A stretch of 60,966 bases of DNA from a virus, in the IMG/VR virus record IMGVR_UViG_3300017963_000051, positions 1-60,966 of that record; one strand, written 5' to 3'. This document shows positions 28,901-36,744 of this stretch, one piece after another (the first letter of the stretch is position 1; the number at the start of each line of letters is the position of its first letter). Position numbers and translations under genes: made by a program. The notes beneath the pieces are model-generated. The model did no database searches, was not told where the DNA came from, and worked only from the letters and a program-made list of their open reading frames with translations.

Positions 28901-31519
28901 CTTCTCCTTCGGGGGTGGGGCTGGGATGTCCGTCGTCTCGACTCGGGCCCCCAACGACTGAGCCATGGACTGTGCCAGCGTCGGCTTGTCCGTCCACCAC
29001 GCCTTGCGATCCCTGTCCCACTCGAACCCCGCCTTGCGAAGCTGGATGCGTTGGGGGTAGGTCGTCCCTTGTAGGTAGATCTTCGTACCAGGCTTCGCCT
29101 CGGGCATCTCCATCGCCACAGTCGCCGTGGCGGGCTCGCCCATGAGCCACTTGCTCGACTCGTTCAGGGCCATGGAAACGCGCTCACGCATATCCTCCAC
29201 AGTCTTCACGTTTTTCCAGTTCCACGACTTGCCGCGGGACTCGTCTTCCATCTCCTGCACAGAGAGATCACCCGAACTGCCTGCGAACCAGACCACCTGC
29301 AAAGCACGAGTGCTGTACTCCCGAGGACTCTCAAACGCCCACTGGTAGTCCGAGCCGGTCATCTCCCCGAACTGGAAGTTCGTCAGCTTCAGGCCGCGGG
29401 TGTCGGCGAAGTCCATGGCCGCCTTGCGTACCGCCTTTTGCGCCAGGATGGTCGGCTTGCTCGCCTTCTCTTCTTCACGCACCTGAAGTTCGACCATACC
29501 GCGTACGCGCGGGTGTCTCGACTGCTGCCCATGGGTCACGATGCGGTTGACGTCTGCCAAAGTTGCCCGGCGACCCTCGTCAATGTCGTAGATCAACTCC
29601 CCGCCTTGGAGCTTGGGCACCACCTGAAACACCCGCCAATCCTTGTGCCTCGGGTGTTGGGCCAACACTTCGTACGCCGGTTCGAGATCGAAACCTTCCG
29701 GCCACAAGCGAATCCCTCGCGTGAACTTGGCGAAAGCAGTACCCTCAGAAGCAGCCTCACGCATCCACTTCTCAAACGCGACGGCTCCGTGATCCGAAAG
29801 AGTGAAGATGTTTTCGGATTGCCAAACCGAAGGCGGTGCCGGGTTCGGGTAGTAGGGATCTCGCAATCGGATGATGCGCTCCCGCTCCGCCTCCCGAGCT
29901 TTCTTCTGCTGGACTTCACCTGAAGTTTCTTCAAGGATCGTCTCTAGGGGAGTGAACTCTCTTGCCCTCCCCCCGTTGCGCTGGATGAACGGCACGAGAC
30001 CGGGGATCTTGTAGATCTTCTCCGACAACTCACTAGGGTCTCGGGTGGTCCAGACCTCCGGGTACTTCGCCAACACCTCCCCCACCTTGAGCGCCATCGC
30101 CTTGCTCACTCGCGGGGCGTCGTTGTGAAACGCACGCATCCCCGAAAACTCATGAGACAGCGCGTATCCGCTACTGCCTGGGGCTTTGTGAACGATCAAC
30201 CCCGGAGTCAACACCCACGCCTTGACCGTAGGTGCTTCCTTCGCCGCCGCAGACTTCGCCAAAGTGACTTCCTTTGAGGGAAAACCTTTCAACGAAGCTG
30301 CTTTCATCCTGGCGGCTTCCTTGGCAACACCTTGGGCTTTTTCTTCCCCCGTACCCCGGAAGAATGCGGCCCCCCGCTCCAACACCTCGCGGGGGATACT
30401 GCCAAGCCGCTTTTGGGCTTGTACGTGATCCGCATTCGACGTGCCATAGGCCCCGAGAGACTTGAAGCTCGCAACTAGGGCGTCGTACACATTGAGATTT
30501 GAAGGTCGGGCCTCTTGCGTGACTTCCTGATCTCCAGGGAGCACTTTCCCCCAAGAGATCACCGTGTACCCCTTTGTCGACGAAGGCTCAAAAGTGACAC
30601 CAGGAAGGGCTTTCACTAGGGCATCCCGAACCATGCGAAGCCCCTGGCGCTTGTCTGCGGCAGTGGGCTTCTGCACAAAGGTCGCAGACATGCGAGACGC
30701 AAGCAAAGCCTCGCGCACCACATCGGCGTCACTCGATTTCGCAGCGTCCGTAAACGGAACGCTCTTCAAAAAAGCGTCCCTCTTCGAGAGAGGGAGACTT
30801 CCGAGAGACAGCCCCGTGGGAATATGGTCCACAAAGACGTACCCGCCGTAAAGCGCCCCGCGGGCCTTGCGGAACCCGTAGGGGAAGTACACCTCGCCCT
30901 GCACCTGCTCTTTACCCTTCGATGTCGTGATCTCATAGAGATCGCCCCGAGGTTCGGGCACCTTTGATTTACTCGCCTTCGGAGCCGGAACCAGCTTCGG
31001 CTTGCTCGCCTTCTCCACCTCCGCCTGCACTCGCTTCGTGGCCCGGTCCCGCAGCGCCTTCGCCGGCTCCGAAGGTGCCTTCACATTCCAGCTCACGACC
31101 CAATAGCCATCGGCTCTCTGGTCGAGGCGAATGTTGGTCGCCCCCTTCATCTTCAAGCGCATGGCAAACTCCTGAGCCGACGAATACTCGCGGTAGACCT
31201 CCTCTTCTCGGACAGTGCGTCCGGCCTCGGGAGCCTTCGGCTTGCTCGCCTTCTCAACCTCCGCCTGCACTCGCTTCGTGGCCCGGTCCCGCAGCGCCTT
31301 CGCCGGCTCCGAAGATCCCTTCTCGAACACCGCAAGCTCCATCATCGAGCCGTCCGGCTTGACCGCCACCAGCTCATAGGCGGGCGGCTTGGTCATGCGC
31401 CCGAGCATCCGGAAACGGATGTCGGTGCCCCCGATGTTGAACGCCTGGCTTTCGCTCGCCACGCGCCCGTACCCGGGCAGGTTGATCTCGACAGGACTCC
31501 ACTTGACGGTCGGTGCCAT
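25994..31519 (-). CDS. Very large multidomain polyvalent-type protein (1,841 aa)
   Basis: I recognise no enzyme core, but several modules resemble those of polyvalent proteins that phages and conjugative elements deliver with their DNA. These are GFEWDRDRKAWW and YGFRWSRNEGAWQRQ (short paired motifs of that class), and two tandem copies of a domain with VVGKKWAKIG, AFLFVDVNTGEVREA and a final KVWDY. Long Glu/Lys/Arg coiled-coil stretches follow. A histone H1-like tail of 12-residue KKAPSKPKAKPA repeats and a basic C-terminus end the protein. Start MAPTVKWSP at 31519 is chosen; ATG 31537 is six codons upstream. It may coat or protect entering DNA. Confidence 0.75.
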   Translation of the reverse strand: MAPTVKWSPVEINLPGYGRVASESQAFNIGGTDIRFRMLGRMTKPPAYELVAVKPDGSMMELAVFEKGSSEPAKALRDRATKRVQAEVEKASKPKAPEAGRTVREEEVYREYSSAQEFAMRLKMKGATNIRLDQRADGYWVVSWNVKAPSEPAKALRDRATKRVQAEVEKASKPKLVPAPKASKSKVPEPRGDLYEITTSKGKEQVQGEVYFPYGFRKARGALYGGYVFVDHIPTGLSLGSLPLSKRDAFLKSVPFTDAAKSSDADVVREALLASRMSATFVQKPTAADKRQGLRMVRDALVKALPGVTFEPSSTKGYTVISWGKVLPGDQEVTQEARPSNLNVYDALVASFKSLGAYGTSNADHVQAQKRLGSIPREVLERGAAFFRGTGEEKAQGVAKEAARMKAASLKGFPSKEVTLAKSAAAKEAPTVKAWVLTPGLIVHKAPGSSGYALSHEFSGMRAFHNDAPRVSKAMALKVGEVLAKYPEVWTTRDPSELSEKIYKIPGLVPFIQRNGGRAREFTPLETILEETSGEVQQKKAREAERERIIRLRDPYYPNPAPPSVWQSENIFTLSDHGAVAFEKWMREAASEGTAFAKFTRGIRLWPEGFDLEPAYEVLAQHPRHKDWRVFQVVPKLQGGELIYDIDEGRRATLADVNRIVTHGQQSRHPRVRGMVELQVREEEKASKPTILAQKAVRKAAMDFADTRGLKLTNFQFGEMTGSDYQWAFESPREYSTRALQVVWFAGSSGDLSVQEMEDESRGKSWNWKNVKTVEDMRERVSMALNESSKWLMGEPATATVAMEMPEAKPGTKIYLQGTTYPQRIQLRKAGFEWDRDRKAWWTDKPTLAQSMAQSLGARVETTDIPAPPPKEKPKKGKDKLSPKVREGLDKLVAGLQQHHHSKRPHLYVVGKKWAKIGPESSFHPGTLAEAFLFVDVNTGEVREAVSFKAPKDADIGVKVWDYNPLLRPFEQKQFGRKPAEPEGRKPTLAQSMAQSLGARVETTDIPAPPPKEKPKKGEDKISPKMREGLDRLVVGLERHSKIPGEKFAYVVGKRWAKVGRKARDRDKPGEAFLFVDVKTGEVRRAASWSQPRDTDVGVDVWAYDPAKPYYSQREIPTAKEKRQQVVDKAIASIEAKQKAEPEGRKLGVGREDYEERKEARIERLEERAAKKKAEAEARWQSSGERASRIPLGQPILKGHHSEKRHRRDIERIQADSRKSVEARREAEELERRAAAAEASGAISSDDPKALEKLQKKLAYMEAQREQIKRFSRLARKGDQEAISRIAKYLGPSASYHKPEKGYPSYVLSNLGANIRRVKERIEELEKRAERTARQTEIGDWEIVENPDVNRTQMRTKYDRRATDEEKKALKSYGFRWSRNEGAWQRQISNAAWYAAEQVAKISEKAGGMSKFAVTDAQRKAAEALMKRAEPFRTYGDLYDRGVDNSANRLHDFLGRADGRSGVDTFMKELRVRVEAAEKARKEREAKEQAAAAAKREPKKGKKKAPRMSREAREKAARAAQLDACPAALYQWEMWHRDENTPSRELRQDVQRAFAPVLKSFLKAKKAGETAVKARRGTKTYDTKVAAFKAAEKSYQDAIDGMMAELEWDVDFEGEDVVDARKEIDRCARDTAGGEASARAKRAAEIEAMRKAQGGLFAFDVPKPESKKAPSKPKAKPAKKAPSKPKAKPAKKAPSKPKAKPAKKAPSKPKKPSRAAKGKRKEMTDKQCQEAMLELLKRTPATDPGLAKHFGISLYKAQKMRRALKGKVMRVGTRGCHSVYAAKDPIARSNAARMVHAKTTCEVPGVPAAAKKAKRRDKPAKPKKKAATKKRQPKAKVVYFA
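26388..26530 (-). repeat. 36-bp tandem repeats encoding Lys/Pro/Ala tail
   Basis: About four near-identical 36-bp units encode KKAPSKPKAKPA within the giant protein, a composition like histone H1 or HU-tail DNA-binding arms. Copy number probably varies between related genomes. Confidence 0.85.
28466..28565 (-). repeat. 100-bp direct repeat within giant gene, copy 1
   Basis: Identical in the visible sequence to 28889-28988. It encodes the PTLAQSMAQSLGARVETTDI linker that precedes each of the two FVDVxTGEV domains, showing recent internal duplication. Confidence 0.85.
28889..28988 (-). repeat. 100-bp direct repeat within giant gene, copy 2
   Basis: Second copy of the 28466-28565 repeat, 423 bases away. 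The domains between the copies have diverged more than the linkers, so gene conversion of the linker is possible. Confidence 0.85.
30995..31075 (-). repeat. About 81-bp direct repeat near giant gene start, copy 1
   Basis: Nearly identical to 31235-31315. Encodes EPAKALRDRATKRVQAEVEK, a basic/acidic helix, followed by SKPK. Confidence 0.75.
31235..31315 (-). repeat. About 81-bp direct repeat near giant gene start, copy 2
   Basis: Partner of 30995-31075, 240 bases apart. Each copy ends one N-terminal module of the giant protein, so the repeat marks a module boundary. Confidence 0.75.
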
Positions 31520-31546
31520 GGCACCGGAGTCTACCACGCGCCGCGG

Positions 31547-31783
31547 CTAGGGGGGTAGGGACGAAATCAGTTCCCGGTGGGCCTCGATGTCCGCCACAGC
31601 TCCCCGGACCGTCCACGACGCCCCGTAGTTCTTCACGCCCCAGCCATCGTCCGGCCACTCGGCCAACGCCCACCGCACCCGACCGTCCCGAGCCCGCCAC
31701 ACGTGGTACTTCTCGTCCTCCGTCACCAGAATGGCGACAGACCCCTTCGACGTCTCCACGACGCCGCTTTTCAGTCTCTCCAT
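31547..31783 (-). CDS. Hypothetical protein (78 aa)
   Basis: Small beta-rich protein (GSVAILVTEDEKYHVWRARD) with a helical end. ATG 31783 is chosen; an upstream extension overlaps the neighbouring gene. It lies between the polymerase operon and the giant gene. No family is recognised. Confidence 0.5.
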   Translation of the reverse strand: MERLKSGVVETSKGSVAILVTEDEKYHVWRARDGRVRWALAEWPDDGWGVKNYGASWTVRGAVADIEAHRELISSLPP

Positions 31784-31790
31784 GGCTCTC

Positions 31791-32198
31791 CTAGCCGATG
31801 TACGTGATCCGGCGGGCTCGGCCCCCGCCCTTGCTCTCGCGGGCCTTCTCCGCCCGCTCCACGGCTCGCGTGGCGAACCTGTCACCCGGGGACCCGCCCC
31901 ACAGGTCCGACGCCCCGATGACCTTGTCGTCCATCGGCGTCCGCCCCAGAGCCTCCAGCTCTTGGATGCGAGATCTCCACCTCGGGAAGAAGTGGGTCAC
32001 CTTGCGCGCGTCTACCGCACGCCCCGACGCCATGGCACGAGCCATGGACCGGCCAGCACTCGTGCCGAACTGGCGCGACTTCGGGAGCTTCTTTAGCGCC
32101 CACAGGGCGCGCAAGGCCCGACGTTGGGCCGCCTCCGGGAAGACGACCCACACCGGATCTGCGGACTGCGGGCCGCCCTTACGCGGTGCCTTCGCCAC
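31791..32198 (-). CDS. Basic hypothetical protein (135 aa)
   Basis: Arg/Lys-rich, helical, with RALRALWALKKLPKSRQFG and a C-terminal GGGRARRITYIG. DNA binding is possible. It overlaps the upstream gene by 20 bases. Confidence 0.5.
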   Translation of the reverse strand: MAKAPRKGGPQSADPVWVVFPEAAQRRALRALWALKKLPKSRQFGTSAGRSMARAMASGRAVDARKVTHFFPRWRSRIQELEALGRTPMDDKVIGASDLWGGSPGDRFATRAVERAEKARESKGGGRARRITYIG

Positions 32199-32484
32199 CG
32201 ACCTGCACCTCGGCGACGGGGTTCAGGCGGACGGTCGCCCGCTCGCGCCCGTAGCTGCCCACCTGGACGGTGATCCAGAGCTGCTCGGGGATGTCTCGGT
32301 CGCCCCACGTCAGTTCGTAGCGACCGGGGCCGAGCTTCTCGCACTCGATGTCGCGGTGCTTCTCGACGATCGCCACGGGATCGTCAGTCGGCCAGCCCTT
32401 GTGGTTCTCGACCCGGAAAAACGCCTTGCGCTGGCCCGGGTAGATCTTCTGGTTCACGGGTAGAATCTGGTTGGAATGGGGCAT
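32179..32484 (-). CDS. Hypothetical beta-rich protein (101 aa)
   Basis: Predicted strands (KAFFRVENHKGW, YELTWGDRD, QLWITVQVGSYGRERATVRL) suggest a beta sandwich. It follows the DNA polymerase gene by two bases. No family is recognised. Confidence 0.5.
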   Translation of the reverse strand: MPHSNQILPVNQKIYPGQRKAFFRVENHKGWPTDDPVAIVEKHRDIECEKLGPGRYELTWGDRDIPEQLWITVQVGSYGRERATVRLNPVAEVQVGGEGTA

Positions 32485-32486
32485 CG

Positions 32487-34439
32487 CTAGCTCCAGGCTA
32501 CCATACGTCCGGTAGCATCGTACTTCGGTTCGTCAAACTTCTTACTCCAGTAGCGCATCGCCGTAGCCTCTGCGCGGACTGGCACATCTGGGCACGTGCG
32601 GTTGTACTCGTCGCACATGACCTTCTCCAGCTCGACCGCGCATTCGTGGATGCGGGTCTCGGGGACTTCGAGAATCAACTCATCGTGGACGAAGTTCACG
32701 ATCGCCGTGCCGTACAGGGCCGAGTTCGCCACGTCAAACTGACGGCGCGTCACCTCCCACAGCGCTGCCTTCGCTCCGTGTGCCGTAAGGTGCTGGAAGG
32801 GGAAGTTGCAGCACGCCGTGTACGTCATGCGTCCTCGGGTGAACTTCGTCACCGGGTGCGTCATGTAGTAGCGGTTATTTCGTTCGTGCCTGCGAATCCA
32901 CTCGAAGTATTCGCTCATCTCCACCCACTGCTCGCCCCAACGACGACGCAGGCCCACGCACTCGTCCATCTCCAGGGCCAGCCCGTACGCCTGTGCGTAG
33001 CCGTAGAAGCGCTTGGGGCTCATGCCTCCCGGGAACCCGAAGTTTGCCGCCTTGCTCATCTGGCGCGTCTCTTTGACGCGGTGGCGGTCGAACACTTCTC
33101 CGGTCGGGGCCTCCCACCGTTCGAGCGCCTTTTTGCGGATCTGCACGGCAATGTCGTAGGGGATCCCCAGAATGTTCGCCGCCATCGCCAAGTGCGGGTC
33201 TCGGCCAGCGTTGAGCGCGTCTGCGAGCTTGCTGTGCTTGAAGACCGTCATGCACACCTGGGCGAGCGAGTGCAGCTCCGCGGCTCCGTAGTCGCAGGCC
33301 AGGAGCACGTTGCCCTCGCGCGGCACGAAGCACTCGCGCACGCCCATCTCGATGCCGTCCACGCCTCGCCGTAGATTCTGGATGTTCGGACTGCTGCTCG
33401 ACGTGCGACCCGTCTCCATGAGCGGCTCAAAACGGCTTTGGATCGGGATGACCTTGCCGCGTTCGAGGAAGCGCACGTCCTTTTTGATGAGGTTCTGGAG
33501 CTTGGCAAACCGGGCGTAGTCTTTGAGCACCGCATCCCCAGACTGCACGCACGCATCTTCATCGAGCGCCACATAGCCGCGCTCGATGGCTTCGCGGTAC
33601 GCCACGTCTCGGCGCCCTCTCGAATCCTGGATGAAGCGGATACCCGTTGGCGTCAGCTTCAGGTCGTCGCCAGACGCCGCCACCATGCGCTCTTTGGCGA
33701 CCTTCGTCTGGCGCTTGCCGTCGCTCGATACCAGGCCCTCCGCTTCGAGCCGTATCTGCAACTGCGCAAGCTGTCGGTGGGCTTCCTCCGAGAGCTTGCG
33801 GACCCTCTCGGGGTCCGTGCGGATCCCCCAGCACGACATCAGGTGCAAAGCCACGTGCGCTTTGACGTGGAGAGGCTCGCACGCGAGCACGTTCGGGTCG
33901 CCCTCGATGTCCTGGCGACGGTGCACCCGCAGTGTCGCCTCAGCATCCTCGGCCGCATAGTCGCGGGCCCCTGCCGGCCACTGCTCCACCGGGAGCCGGT
34001 CCAGCTCGTGATATTTCAGCCGCCATGTGTCTTTGTCGAGCTGCACGGCCCCCCGCGTCAGTCGGGAGACGATGTCGGCCAGCCCATAGTGGATCTTCCT
34101 GACGTTGCCCTCTTCGTCTTCGTCCATCCGGTACCACCCGGCGGAGATGTCGATGAGTTTTTGTCGGGTCTGTACGTCGTGGATGCGACCGTCGTCGACC
34201 GCCTCAAAGATGTTCGGCACCAGCTCGGGAAACGTCGTGGCAAACACCGCGAGATCGTAGGGGGCATTCGCGTAGGTGCTCTCTTCGTGGTCGAGCACAT
34301 GCCGGATCAACTCCAGCGCTCGGGGGTCGTCTCGGTGCAACACCCCCCGCTCTTCGCCATGCGCCCACGACACGCAGACCATCCTCGGAGCCAGGATGGA
34401 CGGCACGATGAGAAAGGTCTCCGTGTCGAGGGCGTACAT
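32487..34439 (-). CDS. Family A DNA polymerase with 3'-5' exonuclease (650 aa)
   Basis: The replicative polymerase. Exonuclease residues: D5 and E7 (LDTETF), N58-D62 (NAPYD), Y161-D165. Polymerase motif A is ACDYGAAEL with D383; motif B is R459, K463, F467 (RQMSKAANFGFPGG), where the usual YG is PG; motif C is H585-D586-E587. There is no 5'-3' exonuclease domain, as in T7-like phage enzymes. Length is normal. It lies in one operon with primase-helicase, nuclease, helicase and SSB-like genes. Confidence 0.95.
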   Translation of the reverse strand: MYALDTETFLIVPSILAPRMVCVSWAHGEERGVLHRDDPRALELIRHVLDHEESTYANAPYDLAVFATTFPELVPNIFEAVDDGRIHDVQTRQKLIDISAGWYRMDEDEEGNVRKIHYGLADIVSRLTRGAVQLDKDTWRLKYHELDRLPVEQWPAGARDYAAEDAEATLRVHRRQDIEGDPNVLACEPLHVKAHVALHLMSCWGIRTDPERVRKLSEEAHRQLAQLQIRLEAEGLVSSDGKRQTKVAKERMVAASGDDLKLTPTGIRFIQDSRGRRDVAYREAIERGYVALDEDACVQSGDAVLKDYARFAKLQNLIKKDVRFLERGKVIPIQSRFEPLMETGRTSSSSPNIQNLRRGVDGIEMGVRECFVPREGNVLLACDYGAAELHSLAQVCMTVFKHSKLADALNAGRDPHLAMAANILGIPYDIAVQIRKKALERWEAPTGEVFDRHRVKETRQMSKAANFGFPGGMSPKRFYGYAQAYGLALEMDECVGLRRRWGEQWVEMSEYFEWIRRHERNNRYYMTHPVTKFTRGRMTYTACCNFPFQHLTAHGAKAALWEVTRRQFDVANSALYGTAIVNFVHDELILEVPETRIHECAVELEKVMCDEYNRTCPDVPVRAEATAMRYWSKKFDEPKYDATGRMVAWS

Positions 34440-34453
34440 GCTTGCTCCTGTCT

Positions 34454-34939
34454 CTATCCGGCCTGGAGCCGCTCCTGGACCTCGGCGATCTCCTCATCGC
34501 TCAGAGGACGGTACGTGTGCACCGTGAAGGGGTTGCCAGCCTGCGTCTCGGTCATCGAACACTCCAGGCCCACCCAGGCGTTGCGAAGCGGCTGGGAGTC
34601 GCTGCACGCCGCCTCCGCCACCTGCGAGTTGATCTGCTTGTTCGCCTCATCGCTGAACGGGTCGAGCCCGTACGCCGCGGCGAGAAACCGCTTCAGGTTG
34701 AGGGGTCCCAGCTCCGAGGAGAGCCCGCAGTACCAGGCGTGCACGATGCCAGGCTTGATCTCCGGGTTGTTGCTCTCGATGGGCATCATCTCGACGATGA
34801 CCGCATCCCCCTTCGTGCGGGTCTCCAGGAACTTGACCTCCTGGATCTGGACAACGTAGTTGCCCTCCTTGAAGTAGGGACGACGACTGCCGTTGTTGCT
34901 GGTTGCGTCTGCGCTGTCGATGCTTCTCAAACTGCTCAT
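34454..34939 (-). CDS. Single-stranded DNA-binding-like protein, DUF669-like (161 aa)
   Basis: The order YVVQIQEVKFLETRTKGDAV, a C-containing middle and a late beta stretch (AWVGLECSMTETQAGNPFTV) resembles DUF669/DUF2815-type OB-fold phage proteins. The position between the helicase and polymerase genes fits an SSB role. The ATG overlaps the helicase stop (ATGA). The C-terminus is acidic-helical rather than the classic DDIPF tail. Confidence 0.65.
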   Translation of the reverse strand: MSSLRSIDSADATSNNGSRRPYFKEGNYVVQIQEVKFLETRTKGDAVIVEMMPIESNNPEIKPGIVHAWYCGLSSELGPLNLKRFLAAAYGLDPFSDEANKQINSQVAEAACSDSQPLRNAWVGLECSMTETQAGNPFTVHTYRPLSDEEIAEVQERLQAG

Positions 34940-36744
34940 TTCTCTTTCCCTTTCCGTTTGTTCTCTTTCTCGATGTCCTCGCGGACACTTCCAAGCTCGC
35001 CGACAAGGTCAGCGACCAGGAGCTTTTGCGGGCTCTGCGTCAGCGCTCGTTGGTAGAGCGCGTCGCGGTATGCCTGCTTGAACCCTTCGAGCACCTTCGA
35101 GTGCCCGATGTGCACGTCCCCCGTAACCTCGTCCGCCATCTGCCCCTTGCGGTGCGTGCGTCCGAGAAGCTGCTCGGCCACTCGCCCGCTCGTCGGGAAG
35201 CTCAGCATGAGGTTGTGGTTCCATGCCTGGAGGTTGCGACCCTCCGCGTTTGCAGCGATGGACAGGGCGATGGTCTGGCCCTCACGGTCCTCGACATACG
35301 TGCCCGTCGCGTCGAGGCCCTGGTTGTGGTGGTAGGGGATCCCCGCGTTCTTTTCCAGCCACCGCCCGACCGCGATGTGCTCGACCCACACCAGGGTCGG
35401 TCGTTTCGGGATGCGCTTCACGAGCTGTTTCATCGGCTCGTGCGAGACCCACACGGGAACCGTGTTGATCTTGTAGATCCCCCTCACGTTGCGCCACGCC
35501 AGCAGCTCCTCTGCGCCGTGCGGCCGAGCCCCGTGCTCGATGGCGCGGTCGATCGCCTGGGCAATGCGAAGCTCCGAGTCCAGATCGGGCAGTTCGCGCT
35601 CCAAGGTCTCACGCACAAAACGCCACCAGGCGTTACGAGCCCGCATCCACGGGGCGGGGGGCGGTGGCTCCCACTTGTAGTAGAACCCGAGCACAAGCTG
35701 TCTCGACACGCGCCACACGTCGGCCGGCGTGCACTCCTCCCCGTTCGGGGCAACGAAGCTGTGCACCAGATCGTCGAGAAACGGCTCGACGGTGGGCGGC
35801 AGCTTCACCGAGAACCCATCGAGAATGAGGGACGAGTCGACCCCCGCAAGCGGCGTGTGAATCACCCCCGGCGACTCGTGGATCCTCCGAGCAAGGCCCT
35901 GGCGCACCGTCGTCAGGCTCACCTCGCCTTCGACCAGATCGACGAGCACCCCAGGGTGTACCCGCTGCTTGACCTTCTCGTCCACGGCACGAGCCCACCT
36001 TCGCAGCTCCTCTTCATGTCGCGGCAGCGGTGACCGATACCCGAGCGACCACAAGGCCAGGTGACCGAAGTCGCGCAGAGATCGACTCGTGAGCGTGCCC
36101 GACATTGCCACAAACGCACACTCGTCATGCTCCCGCAGGTAGCGCTCGACACGTCGCGTCACCGCGGCCTTGCGGTTTTTCAGTCGGTGGGCTTCGTCGC
36201 ACACAATGAGGTCCGGGTTCACGCGGTCGAGCAGATCGTGCCAGTTCGCCCGGCTCAGCTTTTCATACGAAATGATTTTGTAGCCCCGGTGCGGGTGCCA
36301 GTGCGGAAGCAGTGCCCGGAAGTCGCGGCGCGTCTTCTCTCGGAGCTTGGCGGGGACAATGAGGATCGGGCGCTGCGCCTGGAGCACCATCGGGGCAAGG
36401 TAGGTGATCAAGGTCTTCCCCTCCCCCACGCCGATGAAGCCGAGCAAGCCACGCACGGCACGGATCGCCGCAAGCGATGCCGCCTGGACAGGTCGCAGGC
36501 TCATGGTCCCGCTAGGCGTCTTCAGAGCCCGAGTGTACTCCGCGATGGTCTGTTCGAGACCGTCGTCCTCGTTCCAGTCGTAGACCGGCAACGAGCTAAT
36601 GCGGAGCCACTCCGGCGTCGCTTCCACCCTTCCCGCGCACCCTCGATAGCCCTCCGGGGCTGGCGAGGATGACGGGCTCTCCGTGTCAGGGTCGGGGTCG
36701 AAGTGTCGCTCGAAGATCGCCTGGATGTTGGGCGACTCGCTCAC
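34936..36744 (-). CDS. SF2 DEAH-box helicase (602 aa)
   Basis: Walker A GVGEGKT at 105-111, DEAH at 183-186, motif III SGT near 215-217 and a late QLLGRTHRKGQ (motif VI). The lack of other domains and the RTHRKGQ form point to an SNF2/DEAD-like ATPase acting on DNA in replication or recombination. The GTG start overlaps the nuclease stop; the longer frame starting at 36816 is rejected. Confidence 0.85.
   Translation of the reverse strand: MSESPNIQAIFERHFDPDPDTESPSSSPAPEGYRGCAGRVEATPEWLRISSLPVYDWNEDDGLEQTIAEYTRALKTPSGTMSLRPVQAASLAAIRAVRGLLGFIGVGEGKTLITYLAPMVLQAQRPILIVPAKLREKTRRDFRALLPHWHPHRGYKIISYEKLSRANWHDLLDRVNPDLIVCDEAHRLKNRKAAVTRRVERYLREHDECAFVAMSGTLTSRSLRDFGHLALWSLGYRSPLPRHEEELRRWARAVDEKVKQRVHPGVLVDLVEGEVSLTTVRQGLARRIHESPGVIHTPLAGVDSSLILDGFSVKLPPTVEPFLDDLVHSFVAPNGEECTPADVWRVSRQLVLGFYYKWEPPPPAPWMRARNAWWRFVRETLERELPDLDSELRIAQAIDRAIEHGARPHGAEELLAWRNVRGIYKINTVPVWVSHEPMKQLVKRIPKRPTLVWVEHIAVGRWLEKNAGIPYHHNQGLDATGTYVEDREGQTIALSIAANAEGRNLQAWNHNLMLSFPTSGRVAEQLLGRTHRKGQMADEVTGDVHIGHSKVLEGFKQAYRDALYQRALTQSPQKLLVADLVGELGSVREDIEKENKRKGKEK

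Noticed and set aside
33438-34859. 473-residue plus-strand frame opposite the DNA polymerase gene
   Set aside because: Antisense to the exonuclease and N-terminal polymerase region; composition is that of a shadow.
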